Position numbers and translations under genes: made by a program. The notes beneath the pieces are model-generated. The model made no database searches. It saw nothing but the letters and a program-made list of their open reading frames with translations, and was not told the origin of the DNA. Positions 13,021 through 25,949 of a DNA stretch of 64,000 nt are shown piece after piece. Position 1 is the stretch's first letter. Every line of letters begins with the position of its first letter. The stretch comes from Misgurnus anguillicaudatus (lineage: Eukaryota > Chordata > Actinopteri > Cypriniformes > Cobitidae): positions 12,187,001 to 12,251,000 of the forward strand of contig NC_073360.2 of the NCBI RefSeq assembly GCF_027580225.2. Direction: 5' to 3'.

Positions 13021-13760
13021 GTGCTGTCGTTCTCTATTTTTCTCTTTTGCTGACACACTATTGCTCCAGTTTGTTGCAGTTCACCCATCCCCCTTGAATT
13101 TCACCCACATTCCTCAGTTCCTGCAGTCCGGAGCCATCCCACTGCCCTTGTATGTGCATAACCTGACTATGTGCTCGCTGACTTCATGTGGGGGAGTGTG
13201 TGTGTGTGGGTGGTGATGTTTCACTTTGAGACCTTAAGATAATTTTTGTGCACGCTCGCATGGTAATGATTTTCACCAGGTCTACCAAATACTTTTCAGG
13301 CACATCATTTGAAAAATGCTGCATATGAACCATCCTGAATCTAACCCTACGATCATCTCTCAAAAAAGCGTCTGCCTGTACGCCTCACTTTAAGATTTGA
13401 AATCTGTAAACCGCAAATAATCTTGAAATTTAACATTTTTAAATCTCTGCCTTTAAACGATTCCTAATTAATATCATTAATGTCATTGTCAATGTTTACA
13501 TCTTTTTCAAGCAGCAAGAATGGCTTATATTTCCAAAGACCTGCAGCAATCGGACAATCAAAAGTGCTTGTAAGCACTTTTCAACGTCAATGGCCATTTT
13601 TGTAAATGTAAAAGTTTCCGTGGATTTTTGCATACACGGACTCTACGATCAAATCTGTGCATGCACACGTTTTACAAATAAGGCCCGTAGAAAGGCTCTT
13701 AGAAAGTGTTATAGATTTTTTTTTGGCTCATGCTATGTATACTATACTGCAAGCAGTACT
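13019..13760. other. Non-coding DNA, no feature recognised
   Basis: Only a short GT-rich patch near 13196-13210 stands out. Confidence 0.4.
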
Positions 13761-13767
13761 ACTCTTA

Positions 13768-14080
13768 GGGGCTCGCACACCAGTCGAAAAGTGTCACGTC
13801 GCGACGCGCAATGAATCTAAAAACAGAACACATTATTTTCTATGAATGTACGCACACCGGCGGTGCCTGGATGCTGCTCAAATCTCTGTCACACCATTCA
13901 CATAGTTTAATATTAAATAAAATCACATCGATGAACGTTGGGTGCTAACGTATATTTTGCATTTTGAAGTAGACACTATCTGACTAAGCTTGCGCTATTT
14001 AACGTGCACGTTCGGTGTACAATACCTCCGAGTTGTCCTAGACACGACGCAGCGCTTCTCGTACGGTGTGCGACCCCCTT
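13768..14080. mobile_element. hAT-type MITE, 313 bp
   Basis: It starts GGGGCTCGCACACC and ends GGTGTGCGACCCCCTT. The 8-bp TSD TACTCTTA is exact at 13760-13767 and 14081-14088. A second, diverged copy is at 56155-56536, sharing internal phrases such as GCTAACGTATATTTTGCATT and ACCTCCGAGTTGT. Confidence 0.82.
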
Positions 14081-14105
14081 TACTCTTACTTGTCTGTTTC
14101 TTATG

Positions 14106-15231
14106 TGGCATTCACACCAGACGCGGAAGAGGCGGCAAGCGTGAGTGATCTACATGTTAAGTCAATGTGATTATCACGATTGGCGCGGTATGCGCGAATT
14201 GAGTGTTGCCACGAGAAACGTGCAAGTTCAAAAATCTGAAGAAGTTTGCGCAGCATTTACCAATAAGGAGCTTGCTCTAGTAGTCACGCGATTACAGGGA
14301 GCGAGCGGAGTCGCAGAAGCCCATCCCATGACGCGAATTTCCGTGTGAATGTCTCAAATAGGGATGTTAACAATTAATCGATCTTTACACAGTGAAGGAG
14401 ACCAGAAGCCGTTTTTAATGAACAGATTAAAATGTTATTCTAAATTCTGGCAAGAAACTAAAACGTAAACTATAAATGTCTTTACACTCTGAACGCCCGC
14501 AACATATATCATTGATCATAATTTTTGACTGGCTGAGACGCTACATGCTAAACACTGTTTCTTGTATTTTAATGGAAAGCTGAGGATTTCATAATATAAG
14601 TGTCTTTGCTGAAAGTGCGCCGCAGGTCTAATCTGAGGTGACAACGGGAAAAATGCCCTTCGTGTGCTTCTTGGATATAATTACAACAAACGATGTATCA
14701 ACGACTCGGAAAGTGAGGTGAACAACTAGAAAAATAACATTTTTGAAACTTTTGAAACAATGAAACTTTTATTTTGTCATTCAAACTGTGCGGAGTGCCC
14801 ATTATTAGACGAAGTTATACTTTGTCTATTCATTTAGTCATTATATTTCATTACAAGATTAAATTGATGATTTTTATCAAAACACCTACTACACTGACTC
14901 ACTTTACAATCCTACTAGCATGTTATTTGGACAAAATAAAATCTTTCATGCACGTGAGGAAGCTGGCGTTTTTACGCACACTTTTATGTCATTGGCTATA
15001 TGCCACTGCTATAACGGCTTATTGCACTATTACTGTTAATGATTATTCGATTGATTGATCGTTAATTTAAACGATCATCGAATATAGGAAATTGCATAAA
15101 TTGACATCCCTAGTCTCAAATGACTAGAATTTCAAGCACGAATGAAGCGAGTAAACTCAAAATGTTCAAGCGTCCAACTATTCACGAATTGTGCATTTTT
15201 GCCGCCTCTACAGCGGCTGGTTTGAACGCAG
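14106..15231. mobile_element. DNA element with GC-rich inverted ends, interrupted by an hAT copy
   Basis: The left end GGCATTCACACCAGACGCGG...AGAGGCGGCAAGCG pairs with the right end ...TTGCCGCCTCTACAGCGGCTGGTTTGAACGC. The two halves are separated by the hAT insertion at 14359-15112. The sequence near 22024-22303 (CGCGTCTGGTGTGAACCCAC) is related. Class is unclear; no clean target duplication was found. Confidence 0.6.
14359..15112. mobile_element. hAT-type non-autonomous element, 754 bp (short member of TAGGGATGT family)
   Basis: It begins TAGGGATGTTAACAATTAATCG and ends ATTGACATCCCTA, with an exact 8-bp TSD GTCTCAAA at 14351-14358 and 15113-15120. Most of its length aligns by eye with the right part of the longer copy at 49344-50867. 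It lacks about 350 bp found near the left end there, so it is an internal-deletion derivative. Confidence 0.92.
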
Positions 15232-15239
15232 GGTTAGTG

Positions 15240-15690
15240 TGTCTGTCTATCTATATGTCTGCCTATTTATCTGTACATATGTTTTCACACATATAACTAA
15301 ATCATTATGTGATAATCACATGATATGTCTTAGATACATAGACAGGCATAGCCATTACACTATCTATCTATTCATGCATGCATACATATAATTAAACCAT
15401 TTTGTGATGCTCACATGATCTTTCTCCTGTTTATTACAGTAGTGTTTGTTCCTGCTCGCAAACAGATAAGGAATGAATAGTAATTCTTGGAAAACAGTGT
15501 CAGGATTTGTCAACGTTCCAAGCGAGTTTCATTTATTGACAATCAATCATTTAGTTTGTGATAGTTTATTATACACCGCTTCAATTTATAAAGGAAGTAG
15601 CTTTTGGTAAACTCTCTCCAGTGTCATGAAAAATTATTTGGTGCCAAAAGAGAATGACATCTTTCTTTTTATGCCATTACATATGTCAGA
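15240..15690. other. Non-coding DNA, no feature recognised
   Basis: Short TATC/CATA simple-sequence words occur at 15240-15390; otherwise nothing is recognisable. Confidence 0.4.
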
Positions 15691-15699
15691 ATCACCTTT

Positions 15700-15957
15700 A
15701 ATGCCAAGTACAGTCCATTTTTTACGCATATGCGTGACGCAATTTTTGTCATCAAAAGAATTTTTGAAATCCCTCGTACATTGTACACGTAGGTAGTATG
15801 TAATCCAGGAGATGCATTGTATACAATGTGCATGCATCAAAAGTCTGTCAAGAAAATAAAAGACGTACAAGTCACATAAACTAAAATCTACTGTGCGTTT
15901 GAACGTGCACAAATACGTTTTCATACACATGAAACAGACTATACTCGGGTCTTAATG
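15700..15957. repeat. Dispersed repeat shared with 20783-20995
   Basis: Both copies contain an ACGCATATGCGTGACGCAATTTTTGTCATC-type segment (CGCAT...GCAAATTTTGTCATCA in the other) and end with ACTATACTC. The class is unknown. Ends suggest a short DNA element. Confidence 0.45.
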
Positions 15958-15959
15958 AT

Positions 15960-18035
15960 GACAGTAACAAGTACAGTACATGAAATAAAGGAAATGTAAA
16001 ACATTTTTACAGAAATTTCCTCATTACACATTAGTTCAGGATGTATAAAGTGGGCCCGCCCCACACATCTAGTTGTAGGTGAAAGGGGCATACACATGTG
16101 ATCAGATTTTAACAAGCCTATGGTCTGTTGCACAGCCTACCAATAACATTAGGGCAACCAGCTGTCTGAAATTGTATGCGTAAATGAAGCATCATGTTGA
16201 CGATAATGCAGAAGTCTGGTACTGCTGATGTCCGGGGGTTGGTTGTTGTTTTACAGTTTGGATCTAAAACGCTTTCATTACAGTGTAAATGTAAACTAAA
16301 GAGCCTGGACACAATGAATGTTATGTCAGTTCATATACTGCCTCATTACACGCTGGTTCGTCTTGCTTCGCTTTTCTTGGTAAGAGATAATTACATGCGC
16401 CGCAATTTATGTTGTGCCATGTTAAACGCTGCATGCCATTGTTCAATTATCTCACAACTCCTCCATTATAGAGATCATTTCATCTCACTCAAGATTCACA
16501 AGCCATATTAGCAGAAGCTACGGACGTGTTAATGGACAACCTGCGATGCACAAAGTTCTTCTGTTATTGCAACCTTAGGTGGTTTAATGAAGCAGACATT
16601 ATACTGATTCTTAATCGATAATCTACTGTAGGTTAGACAACATCTTAATTTGCAACATAAACATGGTTAATTGCAAATGTTTATTGTCCTACTGCACTCT
16701 GTAAACTATTTGCTGAAAGTAAAATGAGGTTTTAATGTTAACAGCTTTTCTCTTTCTCGCTCTTCTTCTTCCCCGAAAACCTCAAACCGCCGTACTCCAC
16801 TGTCTATAACCGTCTGTCATCTTCTTTTTGTGTCCCTCTCACCTGAAGCTGTTGATTGCCAGACGCCCTGCCAGTTTTCTGTCCGCCCTACCCAACATCT
16901 TTCTGTGTCCATTCAACTGCAAGGAGTCTGGAAGTTTGATGCTTGGCTGGAAGTTGTTGATTATACTCCAGAGTGCTCAGGGCTGTTTTGTTTGGCCCTC
17001 AAATGGGCTGCGGTCTTGGGGACTCGCAGTTCAAAGAGAGAAAATGACCTCTCCCCTCGCAGAGCCTGAAGAACAAACCCCATTTCCTAACACCGAATCC
17101 ATATCTTCTAGAAACAGAACACTTGTAGCGTGGAGAAAAAAGGTGTGGATGTGTGTCAGTGTGCCTGCCAACTGTAGCGTTAAGAAAACCGCCTCGTAAC
17201 AAGTGCGTTTCTGGAAATTTCCGGCGTTAAATCAATTTTTTTAAACAAGTGCATGCATGAAGCCGGGGTGCAGATCTATTCGCATTGGTTAGTGCAGTAT
17301 GAAGTGTTGCATTGTGCCATCATTGTGTTATTGGTATCATGTACTTGCTGTTGCGATTAAACAGGCCGATCATTTTTGTGAGTTGTCTCGTCTGCTGTGA
17401 CCCTGACCACCCTGTTTAAACAGGATTACAAAATAATATGTTTACTTGCAGCCAACTGCTCAGGTTAATATGTATTAGCTGGATTACCAAACATCTACCC
17501 ACACATATGTCAGTGAAGCCTTGACCCGGTATGGTGTATGGTGTAGTAGCACAGCTTGGACCTGACCAGGCCTATTAGACATGGCTAACTTGATGATTGT
17601 GCTTTCCTATACGAAAAGAAAAATCACAGATGAGATCTCTTTCAAATCTCAAAGTTTCTGCTTGACAGCAATGCGATAAAATGAAGAGCAAATATAATGC
17701 TCTTTGGAAAGTCTGTTTCTACTATGGCATATGTCATTTAATACGCTTCAATAAGAGATCTCAACAATGTCACAAACTGAGCTCAAATTTGCCAAGTTGG
17801 TATTTTTTTAAGATTTCTCAAAAACTTAAACCTTTCTCATTAAATTGACTTAAAGGGACACTCCACACTCACACTCATACAAAATGTATGTTATTTAGTG
17901 AAGAACTGCAGTAGTATTTTATTTATTATTCTTTTATTTTATATATATTTCATATTTTTTTAAAATAAAAAGTGTTTAAAAAAAGTGTAAACAAATTGTA
18001 AAAAAAGTTTATAGCAATAAACAACCTGCAGTTTA
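15960..18035. other. Non-coding DNA, mostly featureless
   Basis: The block 16740-17200 is richer in GC and has overlapping frames up to 123 codons, none resembling a known domain. At 17852, TTAA is followed by AGGGACACTCCACAC, an isolated left end of a TTAA-type element with no matching right end. Confidence 0.4.
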
Positions 18036-18039
18036 ATGT

Positions 18040-18137
18040 TTGCATTTTTCCCCTTACTGTACCGAAGATGAACAGAACCGTGGATTCAAAACTGAGGTTC
18101 GCACCGAACCGTGATTTTTGCGTACCGTTACACCCCT
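18040..18137. repeat. Isolated end of an hAT-like element
   Basis: GAACCGTGATTTTTGCGTACCGTTACACCCCTA resembles the outer end of fish hAT elements whose tips read AGGGGTGTAACGGTACG. I found no partner end upstream, so this is a truncated remnant. Confidence 0.5.
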
Positions 18138-18139
18138 AC

Positions 18140-20780
18140 TATAAACCTGTTATGACCAAAAATGTAGTCACAGCATCATAATGGAACATATCTTGGAAGG
18201 AGTTTTAGTCCTTATAGTCATATGTACGCACATAGACACTGAAAAGACTTTCTAAGCTTCCAACCACTAACTCCTGCACCTCGCAATCCTCCCTTAACGT
18301 AACCCATCATCCCCTGGATTACTGTCCTTCACCCAGACTCACTTAAAAGACCTCGACAAATCCTGCTAGCCCCGCTAAGCTGTATTTACGGTGTTTAGAT
18401 TGTTTTTGCCCCACAGAACCTTTCCTGAACCGAGCCAAGATCAGCTTGGTCTCTCAATACTCGCCCTAACTCCACGGCTCGTGCACAAAATTGAACGGTG
18501 CCCCTGTTTTTAAGTACGCTGCAATAAAACGCTATTTTGCCCCTGCTGCAAGCAATTGCCGATCGAAACCTATTTTCATCATAGACCATAAACGATTGAT
18601 GAATAACTTGAAAACATTTATGTCCAACGGCTTCTCGAGAAAACACCAGGCATACGTTAGCGGAGCAATTCCAGTGTTTTGGATGTGATATTTGCAGTCA
18701 AAACTTATTAATTACTAATGTATTGAAGCATTTGTTTATATTTTCCTAAACCCCTGATGATAGAGTCTAGACATATAAAATCAGTCTATTTATGAGTTTA
18801 CCCCTCAGAAGGCCTTTATTTATCCCACTGGAGCTGTGTGGATTACTTTTGGGCTTGAAGGAAGTAGACCCCATATGTAACCGTTATAAAGCTTGGAAGA
18901 GCTATGACATTTTCTAAAATAACTGATAATGTGTTCGTCTGAAAGATGATGGACATGTGTATTTTTGGATGAACTACTGCTTTGACCGTTAAAGGAGAGA
19001 AACCCTTCATAAGCTGTTTTACACATGCACTGATGTTTTTTCGTGTAATGCTAGCTTTGGTCAGTTTATGGTAAAGCACAGCTCTGATAATCGTAAGTCT
19101 AAGCTTTTGTCCGCATCAGTCTTGGTTGCTTTGTGCATCCTGATGCACGTACATGCCCATCCCTGGAATGCCTACGGCTGCCCGTCCTTTGCCTGGCCCT
19201 AAATGTGTGTCTCTCTCTTTCTGTCACTCACACATGCATGGTTGAAAGAAAGAAGGCCTTATCTGCCTCACCAGAGACACTTGGTTCATGTGCTTGCATG
19301 CAAATGAATAAATATTCAGTGTCCGCTCATTTCCTCTAACATACACACACACACACACTGACTCGCTGCCGGATAGAAACGCCATTAATGTGTGTGCAAG
19401 GAGGGAGGTGCTGTCAAGCAGACATGCCGGGGCTGATAAATGCCGTGGCTGTGTTGTCACAGCGTCAGGTTTGAGTTCTTTTGTGCCATGCGTGTAGCGC
19501 CCGCACCTCGCACAATACAGCCATCAGACGCCCAGAATTCCATGTGGGTGTGTGTTTGTGTTTTCCTGGGCTTGTCTTTGTTTGTTTGTGCCTGGGCAAG
19601 AGCGTTTAGATAGAGCAATCGTTCCCGCCTGTAGCCACATCCACTCGATCAGATAAGACGTAATGTTCATTTGCCTGTGAAATTCTTTCCTTCCTTCGCG
19701 GCGCTCTCTTTTGGTACTTCACACCACATTGAGACGCACGGGCATGGGTGTTTATAAGGCGTGACCCATATATTGTTCGCCCTGCACTCGGCCGCGAGTC
19801 GGTAATTACTCTGTGTCTGCTTTTTATATGATGTATGTGCACTGTGTGAAAGTACTTTGGGAATGCATGTTGAACAAGCAGGGTTTGTAAAAATTACATT
19901 TTTGATCCAATAAAATAAATGCAAATAGTTTAGTTATTAGTATAGTTTTAATTAAATTAAAAGCACAAATTAATGTTTTGAGAGTACAAAATAAACAAGA
20001 AAAGTATTTAGATAAAATACCAATGTTTCGATTTAAGAAAGATCTTCTTCTCACAAAGATCTATTTATCGAAAGCCTGCATTAAGGTATATGTTTTACAT
20101 TGTAAAACTTTATTTATTTTATACACAAACCATGTGCTATTGAAATCGATACATCATTAGATGTTATGCTTTCTCTGAATTGATATTGTATCCAAAAATC
20201 CATATTAGTACTCATTTGCATGTGTAAACTGTAGCATTGATACATGCCAATAACAGTCATGATCATGAAATAAGAGCAGGTGTGTACATGCACGGTGAGT
20301 TTAGGCGGTGGAACTGGATCGGCTGTATGAAATCGGAGAGTCCCCCGAGGTATTCTTTACATCTCTCGGGAACAGATTTATGCTTGTGTTTTAGTTGCAC
20401 ATACAGAGAGACTGATTTAGCCTGAGAAACCTTTAGTTTAGCTTCACTAAACCCCAAACACTGCAGAACATTGTTCGTGATAAATGATTTGGGAGATTTT
20501 AAGGAGAACTTATCTAAGATGCTGTTGTATGTCTCAGACAATTAGCTGAGTAATGGGGCGTGTTTTGCGGGCGAGAGACAGTCACCTGAGTCAGCGGAAA
20601 ACATACACAGCTAGCAAAATAAATTTTTTATGCAAACCGTACTTTTATACACTTTTTTTCTTTAGTTATCTGTAATGCAGCAGAATCTTAAAGCAGTTTC
20701 AATTGTAAGCAGTTTGTGTGTGTGTGTGTAGATTATACTTTGGATGGGAAACCCTTCTGTGAGCCATTGGGGATTGGTTG
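18140..20780. other. Non-coding DNA, mostly featureless
   Basis: It contains a short (AC)n run at about 19342-19359 and a GT run at 20709-20730. Small frames have no family resemblance. Confidence 0.4.
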
Positions 20781-20782
20781 TC

Positions 20783-20995
20783 TAAAGCTGGAATTATAGT
20801 TCTGTTTTTCCGCATACAAGTACGCATGAAGCAAATTTTGTCATCAGAAAAGTACGAGCGCATCGCCTGATTTTTTTAACCGCGCATACGCTTTACGCAT
20901 AAGTTGCAGATGCGCGCACATGAGAATGTAGCATGTAGCCCATGAACCTTGTGTGTATGTTCACGTACATGTAAAAAGCAAACTATACTCCATGC
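20783..20995. repeat. Dispersed repeat shared with 15700-15957
   Basis: It begins CTGGAATTATAG and ends CAAACTATACTCCATG. It shares the GCAAATTTTGTCATCA and CGCATACG words with the other copy. Confidence 0.45.
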
Positions 20996-21017
20996 TTTAC
21001 TCATTAGGCATCTAAAC

Positions 21018-21333
21018 TAGGGCTGTAATGATAAATCTGAAAAAGGCTGCGATTTTGTGTTTTATGCGCAGTTAAACACTAATTAAACAAAATCTTTAAA
21101 AATATTCTTTATTATCATGAAAATACCTAAAACAATCTGAAGAACGGCGATATAAATTTTCTTCTACACATTTCCTGGAATAGCGTTTGTAATGCTACTT
21201 CTTCTGTGGCACAATTGGAGTTTCTGCACGAGAGCACCCTCTGGCTTTTGGATGTGCCCGGATTTCACCGTAATTTATTCAAATTCATTCATTGAGAAAA
21301 TGCGCATTTGCACGATTAATCGTTACAGCCCTA
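21018..21333. mobile_element. hAT-type MITE, 316 bp
   Basis: The ends TAGGGCTGTAATGAT and ATCGTTACAGCCCTA are inverted. The 8-bp TSD ATCTAAAC is exact at 21010-21017 and 21334-21341. No coding remains. Confidence 0.92.
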
Positions 21334-21341
21334 ATCTAAAC

Positions 21342-22020
21342 TCACTTGGTTTTGGTAGTTTTGACATTTGAGTTTTGACTGTGATTTTATTAATATAACT
21401 AAAAGCCCTTTGCAGATCAGCAATAAACATGGTTTGCATAGAATAATTAGCAGTTGCTTATTAAAATGTATGTAATAATGTTATAATTGACACGGAAGAG
21501 AAAGTCTTCATTTGTTTAATTTTCATTTGGTATTTCATTGGATAAAATGAATAAGAATTAAGCATTTTGCTCCAAGATATGCAGATTTCCAGAGTAGCCC
21601 ATTTAAATTGTGTTGTTTGTCTAACTAATTTACTGAGTTAAAATTGTAGTCCACAAAGCCAGAAAAGATTCATTGTTGTAAGTTGTAAAATAGACGGTAT
21701 TGGTGCTGAATTCTGATGAGGGAGGAACACCTGTCAACCGAGCGATTGTGTGAAGCATAAATGTATACGTATTGCTCTATTGCTTGATGTAGTCGACCCA
21801 ACCTTTTTTTAATAGAAGTGTCCATAAGCCCCATATGTTTTCATTGTATGGAGGGGAGCAGATTGAGGGTGAATTAAATGATGGCAGGTTCTTAATTTTG
21901 GGGTGAACTATCCTTTAGTTGGAATAAATGTTTGCCTACATTATTGCATTAATTCCTTACGTCGTCTTTCTTATTGATGGTTGGTTGGTCGGTTGCTAGG
22001 TTGAGACCTCACTGCATATT
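21342..22020. other. Non-coding DNA, no feature recognised
   Basis: AT-rich and without defined elements. Confidence 0.4.
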
Positions 22021-22023
22021 TGT

Positions 22024-22303
22024 ATAATGCTACGTACACATCAAACACGGGGAATCGCTTTACTCGCTGTAGTTTACTCGCGGGATTTAACTTCGTGTCA
22101 TACGAATTTTTCGCTCGAGTTCAATATTTTCAAATTGGGCGAAGGCGCGTTTGAGGCGCGTGTTTTCGTTGCAGACGCGTCACCCATATCACGTCATTCG
22201 CATCGCCCCGCGCGAGGATGCGTCTGATCGCATCTTTGCATTGACTTTGTATGTAATCTACTCGCTCAAATCGTTGAACTCGCGTCTGGTGTGAACCCAC
22301 AGT
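22024..22303. repeat. CG-rich dispersed element related to 14106-15231
   Basis: It is rich in CGCG words in an AT-rich setting and ends CGCGTCTGGTGTGAACCCAC. This is the inverse of the ACACCAGACGCG tip seen at 14115. The left end (ACACATCAAACACGGGG) is diverged. Confidence 0.5.
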
Positions 22304-22309
22304 AAGGTT

Positions 22310-23275
22310 TTTAAGAACGCATCATTCAAAAGCAGCGATTCATTTACCTACATTCATTCAGCCCTTTTGATGTGACACTTTTAAAAAGAATTTTCAGCCT
22401 GAAAGGATTTGTTTTACCTTATATAAATTCAGTGATTTTCTATGTTTGTGTCCATACAAGTACTTTAAAACTCAACAACAGATCCGCTGAAAACAGTGTT
22501 TGTCTCCAAATGTATGTTATTAAAGTTATTGTATGTCTAAAAGAGTTTGTTCTGAGGACTTCTGTGGACACATACATTTGGGTCCATTTTCTTCAGCCTT
22601 CACATTATTGTTGTTTGTGCCGTTTCTCTAAAGTTTCTCATTTGGACACCGTAATGGCTGAAAGTGCACTTTAGTGCACTTGAAAGTCTTCCGCCCCTTT
22701 GTGCCAGAGAGTTTGCTCATAAAGTGCTATCCGAGCAGTGGTTTGTTTGTCCTAATTCGTTTATTACTTTCTCCCCAGCCCTTATTCTTTGGTTTGTCTG
22801 AGAGTAGATTTTTATCACAGTCCACTCCACTCCTCCCTTGCGTCCTGGCCATGGTGAATTAACCCAGCTGAAGGTCACTTGGTCGGCCTGCCTGCTTGGG
22901 TTTTAAGAGAGCTTGCACGTCACTTCCATTATCGTTCAGGAAAATCTAGAATCCATCAAGTTGCCTGCAAACGCCCACCCCTCCTTGGATCACCTCTGTT
23001 GTCAAACATTGTGTATAATGCTTAAATGGCACACAAATATATCAGCAGAATCAGGTAACAAATCAGTCAATGGCTGTACTATAGGAGTGCAGCTTTTGAT
23101 TGGATTGATTGGAAAGCTTTGTTTTGTGTGCTGCCGGGCTATGGAGCACTGAGTAGCAACGTTATATAAAGACGGTACTACCTAATTTATTTGTTGGGTT
23201 ATTTTCCTCAAACTTTGTTGCTCTGTGGTGCCTTCAAATCTGCTTTGTTTGTTGGAGTACTCGACCTGTACATCA
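22310..23275. other. Non-coding DNA, no feature recognised
   Basis: Frames up to 100 codons show no domain resemblance. Confidence 0.4.
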
Positions 23276-23280
23276 ACTTT

Positions 23281-24178
23281 AGCCTGGTTTCCATTAAAGA
23301 TCTGTGCAAAACGTTAGTGATATTCTAAATGTCGATATAAAATATTACGAAATGACAGCATTTCCAGTAACCAATGTTAGGGTGTTTTCACATCCGAAGT
23401 TCGGTTCATTTGGTCCGGACCAAAAGCAAAAAATTATACATTGCAGCTTTTTTAGCAGTTTTGGCTCCTTTTTACACCACACTGATTGCTCTGATCCGCT
23501 CCAGTTGAAACGAACCAAAATTCAGTCATGTGATAAGATCCACATCACTCATTGGCCACATGTATTTGAACGCATTTTCTAAACTGCTTCTCGATTGGTC
23601 AGAATCAACGTGCGCGAAATTCCAACGGAACCCCGGAAGTAAACAAAAAGGAGGAAAGTACAGCAGACACCATGGACAGATGGCTGCGCGTTGTAATTAT
23701 GTCCGTGGTTGTTATACCCCGCACCTCCTCGCAACTCGGGTAACTCCACGACCTGTCATTGTGCTAATATTGCTAATAGAAACTGTCAACAAACATTTCC
23801 TCATCCGATAATGCACTGCGCAGCTGACTACGGCAGCTGGTTTAGTCCAAAATGCGCAGTACTTTTGCAGTTAGGTCGGTTCGATCTCAGATCGTGTTCT
23901 CACCACAAACGAATCACTCCAGAGTTCGTTTGAAAGCGTACAGAGACCGCCTCTTCAAAGAGGTCTCTGTCCGCTTGTTTGGTCCGTTTTTGGTGCTCAC
24001 TCTGGTACGATTCAACCGAACTAAACAAGGCAAGTGTGAAAGCACCCTTATACGACTAAACCGTCATTTTGTTCTCTTGCAATAAGTCATTCCAGAAATG
24101 ACGGCGACTTCATACGGCGTTGTCCGCAATTCGCTATTTAAGTTTGCGCAATTTCAAGGGTAATGGAAACGCGTCTAT
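23281..24178. mobile_element. Outer DNA element hosting a Harbinger-like insertion
   Basis: The left tip CCTGGTTTCCATTA mirrors the right tip TAATGGAAACGCG. The flanking halves are separated by the 23380-24047 insertion. Exact boundaries and target duplication are uncertain. Confidence 0.45.
23380..24047. mobile_element. PIF/Harbinger-like non-autonomous element, 668 bp
   Basis: The ends GGGTGTTTTCACA and TGTGAAAGCACCC are inverted, flanked by TTA at 23377-23379 and 24048-24050. The subterminal GTTCGGTT...GGTCCGGACC has its counterpart near the right end (GGTCCGTTTTTGG...CAACCGAAC). No transposase frame is present. Confidence 0.78.
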
Positions 24179-24179
24179 T

Positions 24180-25795
24180 GGTTTAACTTATGGAGTTTTA
24201 ATGGCGGGACTGTTTATCAACCACTGTTATGAGTATTTGGTTTAGAATAGTTATTTTGCGATCTTGTTTAAATTACATGTGGATTTTTTTTGTTTGTTTA
24301 ACTAATTTGGCCAATGTCAATTAAAACGTACAGCTATGGCATTTGTAAGGGCCAACAAATGTTTTGTGTCCAAAACAGTCATTGCTCAAAGTCTAATGCT
24401 TTATTGCTACTTATAAAGACTTGTCATATGTGATACAACAAATAACTTGTTTACAGCTTAGTAGCCTTCGAGACTTTAGCCAAGTCAATGTAAATTCTAT
24501 CAGATCACGGCATCTTTAGTATTGACTGTGCACCAAATCATTTTACTTCCAGTGATTTGACATCCCTACCATAATACTTGCAGGATGCTTTGAAGAGACT
24601 ATTGCTAATGGCCGTCTGTACTGCACTGCAGCAAAGTACAGACCGCATAAAGTTCTCACTGTTAAGCTACGATACAAAACACAATTGCACGTTGGATGGG
24701 GATTGATTGTAGAGTTTCTGGAAGTGTAGCCGACGGAGAGGGCCTGGGGAAAGTGACTGCAGGGAGACGCTGTGCCAGTCATGAGGCTGTAAAAACGCAC
24801 TGTAGGTGGGGGAGGAAAAGAAAGTAGAGAACCGGGTCATACAAAAGCTGAGCAAGGAAATTCAAGAATGGTGGGGGCTCTTAAATCCCTTCGGATTAAA
24901 ACAGGCTAAACGTTTTCATTCATTTTTTTTGCCATCCTTTACAGCGTTATGAGACTATTTCATTTTGGATAAACGTGTGCTTTAAAAGCTGTACCAAATG
25001 GTAAATGTGTAGTGCGTTTATGCATCTTTTAAATGCAGCTTGTATTTGTGAAATCACAGTAGTGGGTAGCTGTAAATTACACCGTTGAATGTTGATTATC
25101 AATTCTCTTGTGCCGTGGACCGAACGCACACAATGATTGACGTAATGAAGCGACAATGCAAAGACTTGTGCAGCAGGAGGCTTTGCCAATCAACTGGGTA
25201 GAAATATAAAAAAGTAAACAAATCTAGAAAATGTAAACATAAATTGTTAAAAATAGTCTGCATCAGTGATTCCCATGTATCACCTCTTGTGGGCCGAGCT
25301 GTGCCTCATGGTTTGTGAGGGGGTATGCCAGGACTTGCGGTACACCACTGCTCAGACATTGGGGAAAAGTGCCTGTGACTTTTCTCTTTGTGACATAAGT
25401 ATCTTTTTTTGTAGAATTACTACTCTGAGGTCACTTAACAATCTGGGCAGATGAGCCGATGCTAACGCCTGGGCCTTCAAACTGCTGCTTACTCTTCTAC
25501 TTGGCCGATCTGTTGGCACAAGGTGCCGCCGTACCATGACTGTGTGTCAGGCTGCAGTCTGCACAGCTTGTTTTCTCCAACTGCTATCATGCTATTTAAG
25601 ATTGGAGCAGAACGTTGGAGACATGTGGCCGTGCCTCCGCCACCTGCAGCAAATCTGATGACGAAGGTTTGCCATTTTTTAGGGCAATTTATAAATTAAA
25701 GGGTACTTTAGTTTCTGTAAAGCATTTCGAATGATACCGCAGGGTCTTTTGACACCTGAAGGTCTGTACACACTGCAGCGTAGATACAGTTGTCA
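24180..25795. other. Non-coding DNA, no feature recognised
   Basis: No transposon end or domain was seen. The stretch 25440-25680 is less AT-biased and might be conserved non-coding sequence, but that is untested. Confidence 0.35.
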
Positions 25796-25799
25796 CTTC

Positions 25800-25945
25800 T
25801 TTTTTAAATGCTGAATCTGGTTTTCAGGGTTCCCAAGGGTCCTTTTGAATTTGATATACACATTCAGACGCACTTACCCCTGGAAGCGTCCCAAAAGTGG
25901 CACCACAGTGACGCAGCGCGAGCTCCCTCGAAAGGGAACTGTAAC
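25800..25945. repeat. Dispersed repeat fragment with CTCGAAAGGGAAC motif
   Basis: TGACGCAGCGCGAGCTCCCT followed by CGAAAGGGAAC resembles a repeat common in cyprinid DNA. Only one side is clear. Confidence 0.35.
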
Positions 25946-25949
25946 AATG

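Noticed and set aside
12855..13216. Frames with Ser-Leu or Arg-Glu repeats
   Set aside because: Produced by the (CT)n microsatellite on both strands.
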